Shown here: positions 1 to 11,699 of the stretch, piece after piece
How the letters are laid out: each line of letters begins with the position of its first letter
Numbering within the stretch: position 1 is the first letter of the stretch
Origin: Plasmodium relictum
Taxonomy: Eukaryota > Apicomplexa > Aconoidasida > Haemosporida > Plasmodiidae
Reading direction: 5' to 3'
Assembly (NCBI RefSeq): GCF_900005765.1
Contig: NC_041692.1
Span: 2,480,001-2,544,000 of the forward strand
Length of the DNA stretch: 64,000 nt
The notes under the pieces: model-generated
Told to the model about the DNA's origin: nothing
The model's input: the letters and a program-made list of their open reading frames with translations, nothing else
Databases searched by the model: none
Translations under genes and position numbers: made by a program

Positions 1-3000
1 TTATTATACTCTATTTTTTCTTTTAAATCTTCTATTTCTTTATTTAATACTTTTTCTTTTTCTGCTTTATCTGGAGTATCACTTTGGATTTCACCTAATT
101 TGGCTTCACTTATTTTTAAGTCTTCTGATAATTTTTTATCATCCTCAACTAATTTATCAAACTTTTCAATTATCTTTTTTTTTTCATTGTTAAGTCTTAT
201 TCTTTCTATTCGTAATTCAACATCCATTTCATTATACAATTCTTTAATCATATGATCTACTTTACCTACTACATGTTTTCTAACTTCTTGAACATTATGT
301 TCAACAATAGCTTCTACTTTGTTGAAATAATTAGTTAATAGAGAATCATATTCTTCATCTAAACTCTTTGCTATTAATCTCCTACTTGCTTTATATTCCT
401 CTTTATATTTTTTTTTGTCTTCCGTATATATTTCTGTAAGAACTTTTGTGTATTCTTGCTCATCAATTTTAGTCAAATCTTTTACAAATCTAAGTGCATA
501 CCTATAAGAATATCTAAACTCTTCTAGCATCTTCATTTTTTTTTTTCCTAAACTTTTCCTGAAATTTCCATAAAACTTCTTGACGCAAAATTTTTTAGTA
601 TCATCTTTATACTTGTTTAGTTTTTCTAAGAACAAATCTTCTATTATTACATATTTTTCATCTGTTTTCTCTTCAATTTCACTTAATTCTGATTCTATCT
701 CTTTTTTATAAGTTTCCATATTTTTTTGATTTTCTTTGTTCTTTATTTTATCTTTTAATTTGTCAAAATTTTGATTGCATTCTTGTATTGCTTCATCTTT
801 AACTTCTTCGAAATCAGGATAAACAGTCCCCTCTAACTCGAATATGATATCATCCATTTTTCTGTTTAAATCTGTAATAAATTTATATGCAGATTTTATA
901 TGGGTATTATACACTTCTTCAATTTTTCTTTTTAAATAGCTCTTTGCATGATTATAATAAAATGAATCAGGTTCTCTTGTAGCTATTGCTTCTTTTAAAT
1001 AAGCAGGTGCATTATCATCAATTCCCGAGCCTTCACGTGATTTTGCAAATTCTAAATCTGCTTTGTAATCTTCTTCATATTCTCTATCAAAAGTTTCATC
1101 TTGTAATACTTCAGCTGTTTCTTCTTCTTCTTCTAATTTCTGAATTTTTGCTTCTTCTTCTTTATCTTTTTTATCTCTTAATTCCTCTTCTTCTCTTTCA
1201 GCTTTCTCTTTTTGGTCTTTTATGTCTTTTAACTTTTTTTTTCTTTCTTCTTCCAATTCTAATTCCATTTTCTTTCTTAATTCCTCTTTTCTTTTTATTT
1301 TCTTTATTAATTCTTCCTTTTCTTCTTCATCTTCTGCTTCGTCTTCTGTTTCTTCATGCGCTACCGATTCACTTAATCTTCTTGCAACAGGTTTTTCTAA
1401 AGTTGATAAAACAGGTATTACTGATTCAGATCCCTTTTTTATTACAAATAAATTTATTAATTCATTTAAAAATTTATCTAATGTATCAATTTTAGATGAC
1501 TTTTTATGTTTACTTATTAAATCTCTTACTTCAGAATAACCTGAAAAATAATTTCTAATCATCCAAGATGTATTATAACATAATATTATACTATATTTTA
1601 CTGATAAAAAATCATATGTGCTTTCAAAATTGGCATAAATATCATGTAACCATGGGGTTAATTGATATAAATTTCTATGATTCATGGGAACAAGCATATG
1701 TGTTATAAAGTTATTTGTATAAAAGATTTTTAGAAAATCTCTATATATTACTTCTATTGTATATAATAAATCATTGTTTTCAATAAATAATCTATTATCA
1801 TAAGTTGAACTCGTTGGGTACGAAGGCATTAGATTTATATCAATTTTTTCCAAGAAAAATTTTAAACATGCACCAATAACTCTAGGAGATAAATCTATTT
1901 GTGCAATGTTCACTATATCTGTTAAAAATCTTATTAAATCACTTTCACTATAATTTAAAATAAAATTTTTTGAAAATAAATGATGGAATAATTTAAGATC
2001 TAAAACTTTTAAATCATTCAACCTCAGAAAGTTTTTAATTGATTTTTCTATTTTTTTTAAACTTAATTTATCTTTTGCAGTGGGAATATACTTGATATTT
2101 TTTATTATATTTTTAAATGATCCATCACCTATGTAATTGTTATCAGTTAAGAAAAAGAAATCATTTAAAAGCTTATTTAATGAAAAATTATCAGCAGAAT
2201 AAACGTAGTCTTCAAAATTATATCCGATAAAAAATAAATACTTTTTTAAAGAATTGTAGACATTTATATATAAATGTTTAAAAAGAAATATTAAATCTTC
2301 TTTAGGTACATTATTTATTGTGTAATATTTTTCCTTACTTTCTTTAAATAAAATATGCAAAGCTTTTAAAAAACCATTATAATCATTTACCTTTACATCA
2401 TGAATATTATTTCTTGGTTCAACCTTCGTAGAATTTTTATAAAAAAGAGTATATCCTTTTTCTATATTGTTAAATATAATTTCTTTTTCTTTATATTCAA
2501 TTAGTTCTTTTAATTTATAATTTATCCCTTTATTGTAAAAATGTATAACGATATTCTTTTGCTTTTCAGCACTAGTTAATTCTACCTCTTTTGGTAATTC
2601 AAACTTGTTTTTTTTTTCTTCTTCTTTTTCTTCTTCTTTTTCTTTTTTTCTTTCTTCATCTTCTTCTTCTTCGTAAATCTCTTTTTTGGGTATTCCAATT
2701 CCTGTTTCTTCATCTACTTCTAACTGTTCTTCTGGTTCTTCTTCTGGTTCTTTTTCTGTTTTTTTTTCTTCTGGTTCTTCTTTTTCTGTTTTTTTTTCTT
2801 CTGGTTCTTCTTTTTCTGGCTTTTTTTCTTCTGTTTCTTTTAGTTCTTCTTTTGGTTCTTTTGATTTTTCTTCATCACCTGGTAATTTACTTTCATCTAA
2901 TACGTCTTTTGACGGTTTTTCAGGATGTACAAGTGGCTTTTCTCCTTGTTCTTCAGGTTTTAATGGGGTTTCTAATTGTTCTGCATCTGGTTCATCTGAT

Positions 3001-3284
3001 ACTAAGGAACCTGATTCATCATAAATTTCTAATTTTCTTTTTGAATTTGCATCAATATCATTGTGTAGATGATATATTTTATTCTTATACTTATATATTA
3101 AGTAAGGAGGGATTACTACAACTACATCATTTAAAATGTTTGGTACGAACTCAGGTATAGCATTGCTTTCTTTAAGAAATGTTATTATCTTCTCAAAATT
3201 CAATGTGTTCTCACCTTTAGAAAAAAAAGCAAGTGTGTGAAATAAAACAGTAAATAAAATTATTTTCATTTTAATTATTTTCAT
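1..3284 (-). CDS. G377: Osmiophilic body protein G377-like, N-terminal part (partial at window edge)
   Basis: The minus-strand frame is open from an ATG at 3284 (a second in-frame ATG lies at 3269) to the window edge, about 1094 codons without a stop, so the C-terminus is missing. Residues 1-28 form a signal peptide with a hydrophobic core (IILFTVLFHTLAFF). An acidic Glu/Lys/Pro-rich stretch with short tandem repeats follows (about residues 145-230), then a globular Leu/Phe/Asn-rich part, then a second Glu/Lys-rich, probably coiled-coil section (about residues 620-780). G377 is known in Plasmodium as a secreted protein of the female gametocyte's osmiophilic bodies, used in egress. The assignment rests on architecture plus its position next to CSC1-like and VPS26 genes, an order I recall from P. 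falciparum chromosome 12. I cannot match it residue by residue. Another secreted Glu-rich protein is the alternative. It shares a 3.1-kb promoter region with the channel gene. Confidence 0.6.
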   Translation of the reverse strand, partial: MKIIKMKIILFTVLFHTLAFFSKGENTLNFEKIITFLKESNAIPEFVPNILNDVVVVIPPYLIYKYKNKIYHLHNDIDANSKRKLEIYDESGSLVSDEPDAEQLETPLKPEEQGEKPLVHPEKPSKDVLDESKLPGDEEKSKEPKEELKETEEKKPEKEEPEEKKTEKEEPEEKKTEKEPEEEPEEQLEVDEETGIGIPKKEIYEEEEDEERKKEKEEEKEEEKKNKFELPKEVELTSAEKQKNIVIHFYNKGINYKLKELIEYKEKEIIFNNIEKGYTLFYKNSTKVEPRNNIHDVKVNDYNGFLKALHILFKESKEKYYTINNVPKEDLIFLFKHLYINVYNSLKKYLFFIGYNFEDYVYSADNFSLNKLLNDFFFLTDNNYIGDGSFKNIIKNIKYIPTAKDKLSLKKIEKSIKNFLRLNDLKVLDLKLFHHLFSKNFILNYSESDLIRFLTDIVNIAQIDLSPRVIGACLKFFLEKIDINLMPSYPTSSTYDNRLFIENNDLLYTIEVIYRDFLKIFYTNNFITHMLVPMNHRNLYQLTPWLHDIYANFESTYDFLSVKYSIILCYNTSWMIRNYFSGYSEVRDLISKHKKSSKIDTLDKFLNELINLFVIKKGSESVIPVLSTLEKPVARRLSESVAHEETEDEAEDEEEKEELIKKIKRKEELRKKMELELEEERKKKLKDIKDQKEKAEREEEELRDKKDKEEEAKIQKLEEEEETAEVLQDETFDREYEEDYKADLEFAKSREGSGIDDNAPAYLKEAIATREPDSFYYNHAKSYLKRKIEEVYNTHIKSAYKFITDLNRKMDDIIFELEGTVYPDFEEVKDEAIQECNQNFDKLKDKIKNKENQKNMETYKKEIESELSEIEEKTDEKYVIIEDLFLEKLNKYKDDTKKFCVKKFYGNFRKSLGKKKMKMLEEFRYSYRYALRFVKDLTKIDEQEYTKVLTEIYTEDKKKYKEEYKASRRLIAKSLDEEYDSLLTNYFNKVEAIVEHNVQEVRKHVVGKVDHMIKELYNEMDVELRIERIRLNNEKKKIIEKFDKLVEDDKKLSEDLKISEAKLGEIQSDTPDKAEKEKVLNKEIEDLKEKIEYN
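2741..2838 (-). repeat. 30-nt tandem repeat coding for Glu/Lys/Pro-rich decapeptides
   Basis: Two adjacent 30-base units (2761-2790 and 2791-2820) are identical except for their last two bases. They are flanked by a degenerate copy on each side (2741-2760 and 2821-2838). In the minus-strand gene each unit encodes a decapeptide of the type EEPEEKKTEK, so the reading frame is kept when copy number changes. The repeat lies in the acidic N-terminal region of the G377-like protein and is likely to vary in length between strains. Confidence 0.85.
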
Positions 3285-3910
3285 ATAAAAAAAAAATAAT
3301 AAAAAGACTTTTTATATATATAAATATGTTAAAAAAAATTTTAAATATAAAAAAAAAAAACCTTAAATGTTCAAACATTCATCATAATTTTAGGATAACG
3401 AATATTAAAAAAAAAAACGCAACCATAATTAATACAATATAGTATTAGAAAAAAATATATCTTATGTATAAGAAAAAATCAAATATTTTTTTCTAAAAAA
3501 ATACATATAAAAATATTTTCATGAATAGTTTTAGAATTAAAAATATCCTATATACTTGAATTTTTTTTTAATGTAAAAAATTTATTGTACATATAATAGT
3601 ATTATGATTATGACACATAAGCAGAAATTTAAAAAAAGTAATTAAAATAAAATAAAAAGAACCTTTTTTTTTTTATCCTCTTTTCCCTTTTTTAAATATA
3701 GTATAATTAATTAATAATAAAATATTTAAAATATTTTTCACAGAAAAAAAAAATATAGAAAAAAATTAAAATTCTTTGAGGTGTCTATAACTTAATTACA
3801 TTAATTTTTTTCTATTCATTTTATAAACAAAACAATTATGAAGAATATTTTTAAATTTTAAATAAAATTTATAACTGTTTTTTCTTTTTTTTCTTTTAAA
3901 TGACATAGGT

Positions 3911-4028
3911 ATAAATATATATATATATATATAAATGTATAGATATATGTATGTATGGATATATGTATGTATGTATGGATATATATATATATCGTATATA
4001 AGCATATATATATATATATATATATATG
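3911..4028. repeat. Compound TA / GTAT / GGATAT microsatellite
   Basis: The stretch alternates (TA)n runs with ATGTATG and GGATAT units, and is nearly pure purine-pyrimidine alternation for about 115 bases. It lies 630 bases upstream of the G377-like start codon. Open frames drawn across it on the minus strand, full of Ile/Tyr/His, are artefacts of the repeat. Confidence 0.85.
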
Positions 4029-5892
4029 TTTGTGTATATTTGTATTTGTATATGTATTTTTTTTTTTTTTAATTTTTATGAATAAATATTCTTCATGATA
4101 AAACATTAAAAAAAAAAAAAAGGAAAATTTGGAAATGAAAGAATATAGATATATTACCTGACACATAAAGAAAAAAAAAAAAAATCAGTAATCAATAATT
4201 TAAAATAGAAATACACCTCATAAAAAATCCTGACATCGAAAAAAAAAAAGAATGCCATATAGACAAATTTTATGCGCCTAATAATATACTAATAAATTTA
4301 AAAGCTCATAGTTAAACATTTTTTTCTAATTGATTAAAAATAACTTTGATTATTTATCTAAAATAATATGTAATTTTTTTTTAAAATATAATAATAAATT
4401 ACTTTTTTTTATTTTTTTTTTTTTAACTTTTAATAAAACTCTGTCTTTTATAAAATTATATGGGAATTTTTATAAAATAAATCTTAAAATATTCTTAGAA
4501 AAAAAAAAAAATAGTTTAAATGAATAAAAAAACTTAAGCAGCTACTATCACCTGACACAAAAAATTAAGTCCAACAGTAATTTAAAATTAAAAAAAAAAA
4601 AAACTATCAATAATTTATATGGTTGTTTGATTAATTATTCACTAAAAATTATTATCAAAAGAAAAAACAAAAAAATTAAGCTACTAATGTGAAAAAAATT
4701 GCATTAATAATATGTAGAAAGTAATATGAATACAAAAATAAGGAATACCTAAAATAATATATATCTTTTATTTTTTCTACAAAAAAAAAATGATTCTAAT
4801 AATTCATGTTATTTACACTTTTAATATTTTTTTTTTTTTTTTAACAATTTATCGTATCTCTTTAAAAATTTATTAATATTATTAATATAATTTCAATTAA
4901 CTCTTATAACATTTCTTTAATTTCATCTTTATTATTATATACATTGCATCAACTTTCGTAGGTCATCTTAATAGAGATGTAATTTTTATAATGACAAATA
5001 TATTTTTAAGAATTTATTTTAAAAGGAAAATTATAAAAAAAACGTCTTTTTTTTTTTAATTTTAAATTTTCAATAAAAGATAATTTGAATGTCAACTGCA
5101 ATTTTATTTTTTTTATACTACGAAAAAAATAAAGTGAAAATATATCTTTCATTTTTTAAGAGGATACATTTGATAAATTTAAAATATTTTCAAAAGTATA
5201 TACTATTAAATTTATGTTGTGTTCTTTTGTTCAAATATATTTTTTTATTTTTATATTCCTTTTTAAAATTTTACACTTTATTTAAAATATCTTATGAAAA
5301 TATTTCATTCTTTTAAAAGAAAAAAAAATAAATTTATTTTTTTAAATACATCCAAAAATAAATAAATATAAAAAAAATTAATTTTTCTATGAACATTTTT
5401 AATATATTCCTTATTTTTAATTTTTAAATATGAATGATAATAAAAAAAAAAAAAAATTCTTTCTTTAATCTGTAATTTTTTAAAGATTATTTTTTGAAGA
5501 ATTTTAAATTTCGTTACATTTATTAATATTTAAAACTTTTAATGCTATCTTTTAATTTTATAATGTTAAAAATTTTCAAAATATTACAAAATTAAAAGAA
5601 AATTTGTAACATAAAAATGATATATTATTTTGTATATGAATTTTTTTTTTTCTTTATAATTATTACAAAAATAAATAAAAGAGTATAATAAGATTTTCTT
5701 TTTAATATTTAATTTTAATTTTATTCATTGTTTTTACTTATTGACAATTCTTTAATATATATATATATATATATACAAGTATATAAATAAAAATAAAAAA
5801 GATATTTAATTTTTTTTGTTTTTATTAGTAGTATTAAAAATATAATTAAAAGTATATTAGTTTTAATACATATACTAGTAACCTAAAATTTT

Positions 5893-5926
5893 CTTTTCAA
5901 GTATAACAAAATGTATACTTGAAAAG
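5893..5926. other. Perfect 13-bp inverted repeat with 8-base loop
   Basis: The left arm CTTTTCAAGTATA (5893-5905) is exactly complementary to the right arm TATACTTGAAAAG (5914-5926), with ACAAAATG between them. It sits 503 bases upstream of the CSC1-like start codon, in the promoter or 5' UTR. A weaker AGTATAT/ATATACT pair lies just upstream. It could be a dimeric transcription-factor site or an RNA hairpin. Its function is unknown. Confidence 0.7.
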
Positions 5927-6428
5927 TACTAATACAAGGGAAAAAAAAAAAAAATTAAGATTAAGGATTAAGCATTAATTATTTAAATAATAAAATTTTT
6001 AGAAAGGAGAAAGATTTCAAGAAGTGCAAAAATAATGGGTTGGCACCTAAAATTATTTTATATAACTTAAAAATTTTAGAATAATTTTCCAACAAAATTT
6101 CTTAATAATTATATAAAAAAAGTAAATCCAATTTTTTTTTTTTTGTAATTTATTTAAATTTTTTTTAATTATAGTAAAATATTTTTACTTCAGGATAATT
6201 ATATAAGGGAAATTGATATAAAGTCATGTATAAAATAATTTAGCATAAACAAAAAAAAAAAAAAAATTTTAAGTATTAAAAAAATAAAAGAGAGAATTAA
6301 ATTGTTATAAAAATAAAAAAGAAATATATTAAAATTAAAAAATTATTTTTATTAATAAAAAATAAACATAAAAAAGTATATAATGCTAGAAAAGGAATTA
6401 AAAAAAGAAAAAAAGGATAGAAAGAAAA

Positions 6429-9400
6429 ATGAAAAGTGAAACGGAAGATTTTTTAATTGCTTTTTTATTTGATATAGCTTTCTTTGTAGTGTGTGTAGGA
6501 ATATGGTTATATGTTAGAAAAAATAGAGATGAGAATAAAATTAATGACAATATTTATATATTAAGTCAAAATACATATAGTGAGATTAAAGTAGACAGGG
6601 ATTTTTCATGTTCAAAGGATGATAACCATATTGAAATGAGAAGAAAATCCAACAAATTTAGAACTTTCTTAAATATAAAGGATGATCAAATTGTAAATAC
6701 AGAAATTAAATATTATTTATTCTTTTTAAAAACAAATAGAAATATAATATTTTCTTTATGCATATTAGGAACTTTTATTGTTATACCTTTATATCTTTCT
6801 TTGCCAAGGGATGATATTAACAACCCTTCTTTTTTTAATTATATAAGTGCAGGAAGTATATCAGACATTAATGTATTAACAATTTTATACTTCATAACAT
6901 TAATATATAGTGCTATATCATATGCTTTTATTTATTTATTATGGAGAAAAATAAGGCCAAGTAAAAAGAAAACAAAAAAATTTCTTCCACAAAATTTTAC
7001 TATAATGGTTTCACGTATAGATAAAAATGAAATAAATGCATATAAGATTTACAAGTATTTTTGCGATTTAACAAATAATAAAGTTGTATCAGCATATTTA
7101 ATATTGGATTATTCAATAGTATATGATGAACAAAAAAAAATATTTAATGCTACGAAAAACTTAAAACTACTAAAAGAAAATGAAGAAAAAAAAAATATCA
7201 AAAGAGATAAATCTAAAAATAATATTTTTTACTTTTGGGATAAGAAAAAAAAAAATAAGAGCAAATTACTTCACGATACAAATAATAGAAAAAGACATGG
7301 TACTAATGAAAAAAATTATTCAAGTGATTATATTAATACTGTAAAAAAAGAGGATAAAGGTATATTGGATAATAAAAAATTATTAATAAATTATAATTTA
7401 GATACTAAAAATGATTATGCATACGTAAATAATAGTCTCCTTTTAAATGAAACAAAAAGTTCTAGTTTATTTAAAGTTGATAGTCAAAAAATCAAAGGAA
7501 AAATTATTATAAATAATTGCGAATCAAAATATATGTTAAGTAAAAGTAACTCTTTAGATAATACACATAAGATAAAAAAAAATAACTTGAATAATTCTAT
7601 ATTACAAAATAATGAACCAAGAGAAAATGAAGAATCATCTATTAAGAGCAATAAAAATAATTATTATATAAATGAATTTCAGAAATTTAAGAGTAATGAT
7701 AAAAAGCAAGATAGTACAGATGCATATAATGATATAGAATATAAAGAAAGTGATAAACTAGATAATAATTTTTTTAAACAGAACTCAAAAAGTTTTTTGA
7801 TAAGAAGTAAAAGTAAAGATAATTGTAAACAAATATGTAAAAGAAAAAAGTGGAGAGAATTGTGTAAAGAAGAAAATGATGAGATGGAAATAAAAAGGAA
7901 ATACGATAAAACTTATAATGAAGACGTATGCTTTTTAAAAGATACAAGTGATGATGAAGAAACACTAAAAGAAGAAAAAATAAATAAAGTAAATATTATA
8001 GATAATGAGTATGGCTATAAATTAGGATTGCATGATAGTCTAGCAAGAAGTAACAATACTGAAATGTTATTCTATGATTTGGAAAATCTTTCAACTAAAG
8101 AAAATGATAATATAGAATTAAATTATAAAGAAAAAGATGGGGAATTTGAATCGAAATTAAGAAGTAGTTTTTTACATAAATTTATGTTTTTTTTTCAAAA
8201 AAATAAAAAAAGTCATTGGAAAAAAAAATTAAAAGAACATTTAATAAAATTTTATTCAATAAAAAATGAAACTCCCAAAAAATCTACAGGTGTATGTTTT
8301 GTATCTTTTATTGATACGAAATCTGTTCATGATTGCATTCATAATATTCCATATACTGAAAGAAACAAGTGGGTAATATCAAAAGCTCCACCAAACTATG
8401 ATATTATTTGGAAAAATTTGAAAAACCATAGCTATAAGGTTTGTGCGCGTTTTATTATTTTAAATGCATTACTATTATTAGCTAATACAATAATTATTAT
8501 ATCAGTTACTTCAATTGATAATATATTAAAATTAAGAGTAAATAAATATAGAGAAGATCCCAATTCATCAAACATTACTTCAATTTTAATAACTTGGTTA
8601 TCGCCATTCATTGTTATTTTTGTCAACAGTATTATTCAACCAGCATTAATTTCTTGTGTTTCAATTGCTATTGGATTCATAAGGAAATCAAGTGAACATA
8701 CATATGTTTTACAAGGAAATTTTATTTTTTTAATTTTAAACACAATAATTATTCCATTATTGTCATTGTCACCTCTAAGCTCTTTACTTAAAGTATATTA
8801 TAAAAATATATATATATATATATATTTATAACAAGATAAAACAACAAAAATAATTAATTTTTTTTTTTTTAGGTAATGTATTCTGATGAAATAGAACAAT
8901 GGACTACACGTTTAAGAGAATATCTTTTTAATTCAAGTGGATTTTTTTCTATGAGATATTTATTTCATTGTTGCTTTTTAACTTGTGCAAATCAACTGTT
9001 ACAAATTCCTCAATTTTCAAGTAAAACATTTAATTTTCATTTGATTTTAATTAAAATAATTGTTTAGCATAATTATATTAATTTTATATCTTTATTTTAT
9101 TAGTACGTTCAATTGTTAAAAAGATAACAAAAAAAGAAATTGGTGCATGGACATTTGATTTTGGTTATTGGTATGGATTTAACACTTCTATTTTAGCATT
9201 GATACTAACATTTAGGTACAATAAATAAGAATTTTTTTTTTTTCTTTTAATTGATATAATATATTTTTATTACTTATATATATTTTAATTTTTATATAAA
9301 ATTTTTTTTTTTTTTATAATTCAGTGTTGCTGTTCCATTTATACTACCATTGGGTTCTCTGTATTTTTTTTTACGTTATTATATAGATAAATATAATCTT

Positions 9401-9885
9401 ATTTATGAAATATGTAGAACAAATTTAGATAGTCATGGAGCAGTTGTCAGAACAGCAATTAAATTTATGCTTTTTTCCGTAGCGTTTTTTCAAGTAAGTT
9501 CTTTGTGAAAAAAAAATTTCGTATATATAAAAGTATATTAAGTATTAACATATTTTTTTTTAAAAAGAAAAAATTATAATTTATCTCATTTTTTATTGAT
9601 TTATTATTTTTATTTTTATTTTAGCTTGTTATGTTTACGTTTTTTTCAAGAGTACAAAATGAATTTATCTCAGTTGGTAGAAATATTCTATTTTTATCAT
9701 CATCTCTTACAACATTACTACTTCTGTGCAGATCTACTGAATGGGTTAGTACCCATCATATAAAAAAGAAAAAAGGAAAAAGAACATTTTGTTATTTATG
9801 TGAGAAAAATGTATATGTAAGTAATTTGAAAGATTTAAACAAATTGAAATATGCATATGCTAATCCGTGTGAATCTAAAAGGTAG
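6429..9885 (+). CDS. CSC1/OSCA-like calcium-permeable stress-gated channel (5 exons)
   Basis: Spliced model: 6429-8792, 8873-9020, 9104-9215, 9325-9493, 9625-9885, all introns GT-AG with matching phase, giving 1017 aa. The plan is that of the CSC1/OSCA/TMEM63 family, which are mechanosensitive or osmosensitive cation channels: one N-terminal helix (about residues 9-28), two more (about 105-125 and 155-178), a long cytosolic domain, then the multi-helix pore region through the last exons. The two halves of the cytosolic domain are recognisable: FTIMVSRIDKNEINAYKIYK near residue 192, and GVCFVSFIDTKS followed by the hallmark W-x(4)-AP-P-x-DI-W-x-NL (about 620-665). Between them lies an Asn/Lys-rich insertion of nearly 400 residues typical of Plasmodium. 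The C-terminus has CYLCEK, a Cys pair of unknown role. The unspliced frame continues past 8792 only into a TA repeat, which supports the splice there. Confidence 0.85.
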
Positions 9886-9912
9886 TCTTTTCCTATTTTT
9901 TTATTTTTTCAT

Positions 9913-9963
<51 letters not shown>

Positions 9964-11699
9964 ACTTTTACATTATTGATTACCTTGGAATTAAGTTTTA
10001 CTTTGAAAAATAATTTTAAAATTTATTGTTGTATAGTAATATCTACAATTTATTTTTCTTTTAAAGTTAAATTAAAATTTTTATAGTTTTATTGAAATTT
10101 TTTTCTTTTCTTTTTAAGCTTTAGCATTAATTTTTTTGAACATTTAATTTTTTTTTTTTTGTTTTAAATCTTTTTTAGATATTTTAATTCATGAGAAAAA
10201 TAATAAATATTCATAGTTTTATATTTTATGTATGTACCAATTCATATATATATACATACATAAACGTACATTTTCTTATTCTCTTTAATATATTTTAATG
10301 TATTCATTAAATGTTAATCTTTAAAAACTTTTTTACTTTTTAATGTATGTTTTCATAATTCTTTTAATAATTTTTTATTCTATATTTTATGGAAATATTT
10401 CCAGAAATATTTAAATAACTCCTTAATAAAAAGTTTCCTTTTTTATTTCCTTTTTTTTTTTTATTAATAAAAATGACTTATTTTTAATCTTAAATATCTT
10501 TAAAAATAAAGATTAGTTTTTAATTATTTTTTATATAAAGATTTAATAAAATGTCCTTATTTTTATAAATAAATTTTTTGTTAAATTTTTTCTTTGTAAA
10601 ATATATTTTTTGCTTGTGAAATTTAAGTTTGAACTTAATGTCATGAATACATTTTTCTTCATTAAACCTAAAAAATAAATAAAAATATTTATATATATAT
10701 ATATATATTTTATTTACTCATTGTCATACATTTATGTGAAAAATTAATACACATGCTTCATATGTAAATTTTAAATAAAATATATAAAAATGAGAAGTAT
10801 TTATACATGTATGTAATTAATACCAACTATAAAATATACAATTAAAAAACATATAATTGTTACATTATATATACATTTATATATTTTTTTTTTTTGCATT
10901 TTTTTTTTTTTATTCTTACAATCTTTTGAAAAATATATTAATTTTTCAAGATGTGTATGCTCATTTTTCATATATTTTTCCGAAAAATAGCAAAATAATT
11001 TTTGCTTTATTTTTTCTTTTAATTTTATGTATATATATAAAAAAAAAAAAAATTAAAACGGAAAGAATAATATATATATTGAAGTAACTTTATTTCTATT
11101 ACTAATATAAAATTATTATTTTATGTAATTAAATGAATTATATTTAGGAAATAAATGAAATGAAAAAATAAAATCAATAAAGAATAATTAAATCTAAAGA
11201 AGAGAGAGAAGAAAGATTTAAACTTTAATTTTTACAATATTTTAAGTATACTATAAAAATTAAGTATTTTTTTCTTTAAAAAAATATTATTTAAAATTGA
11301 AATTATTTGTTTAATGAATTATTATTTATTAAAAGAAAAGGAAAAAATATTAAAATTTTTAAATATATTTTCATTGTTGGGAATTAACAGTTATATAATA
11401 ATATATTTTGAATTCTTTACATGTAATTTAATTTAAATTTGCATTTATTTATTACAGAATTGAATTAAAATTACATTTTTTTTTTTTTTTTTTCTTATGT
11501 TTTAGAAAAAATATATATATATTTTTTTAATGCTTATATTACTATAAAATTATTGACGAAGATTTCTTTAATGAGATGAAAAGAACTGTCTAATAATTTA
11601 ATAGAATGGCATTTATTATTAAATAATTTTTTTTTAAATATTTATTAATATTATTCTTATGCTATTAAGATTTATTCTTTATTCTTTCAAATTCTCATA
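9886..11699. other. Intergenic region before VPS26
   Basis: This is a 1.8-kb spacer between two same-strand genes. It holds the 3' UTR of the channel gene, an (AT)23 run (9916-9961), shorter TA runs near 10690 and 10870, and many T tracts, and it should carry the VPS26 promoter. The short frame at 10857-11087 is Phe/Ile/Lys low-complexity and not supported as a gene. Confidence 0.6.
9916..9961. repeat. (AT)n dinucleotide microsatellite
   Basis: An uninterrupted AT run of about 46 bases, 30 bases after the stop codon of the CSC1-like gene, so probably within its 3' UTR. Confidence 0.95.

Larger units (their letters stand above)
3285..6428. promoter_or_regulatory. Divergent intergenic region between G377-like and CSC1-like genes
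   Basis: This 3.1-kb stretch separates two genes transcribed away from each other, so both promoters and 5' UTRs must lie here. It holds many poly(dA) and poly(dT) tracts of 8-15 bases, mixed TA/GTAT microsatellites (3911-4028, 5756-5775) and a perfect 13-bp inverted repeat at 5893-5926. Short open frames in it (for example 4330-4527 and 5089-5316) have homopolymer-like composition and I do not regard them as genes. No transcription start can be fixed from sequence alone. Confidence 0.6.

Noticed and set aside
986-3160. Leu/Phe/Ser-rich + strand open frames (986-1495, 1222-1539, 2591-3160, 2686-3024)
   Set aside because: They are antisense shadows of the Glu/Lys-rich minus-strand G377-like gene; their composition is just the complement of GAA/AAA codons.
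3778-3790. 13-mer GAGGTGTCTATAA also present at 41275-41287
   Set aside because: Only two copies, no shared context (one intergenic, one intronic), no extension of the match; treated as coincidence.
3796-4166. Two Ile/Tyr/His-rich minus-strand frames
   Set aside because: They are produced by the TA/GTAT microsatellite and have no start context or homology.
4150-4565. Similar ACCTGACACA motifs at about 4155 and 4550 in the G377 upstream region
   Set aside because: A short match repeated twice within 400 bases and followed by A tracts; too little to claim a regulatory element without conservation data.
4330-5316. Short + strand frames of 65 and 75 codons
   Set aside because: Phe/Lys/Asn low complexity with intergenic base composition; no splice partners or motifs.
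10857-11087. 76-codon + frame
   Set aside because: Hydrophobic Phe/Ile runs from T tracts and TA repeats in a spacer.
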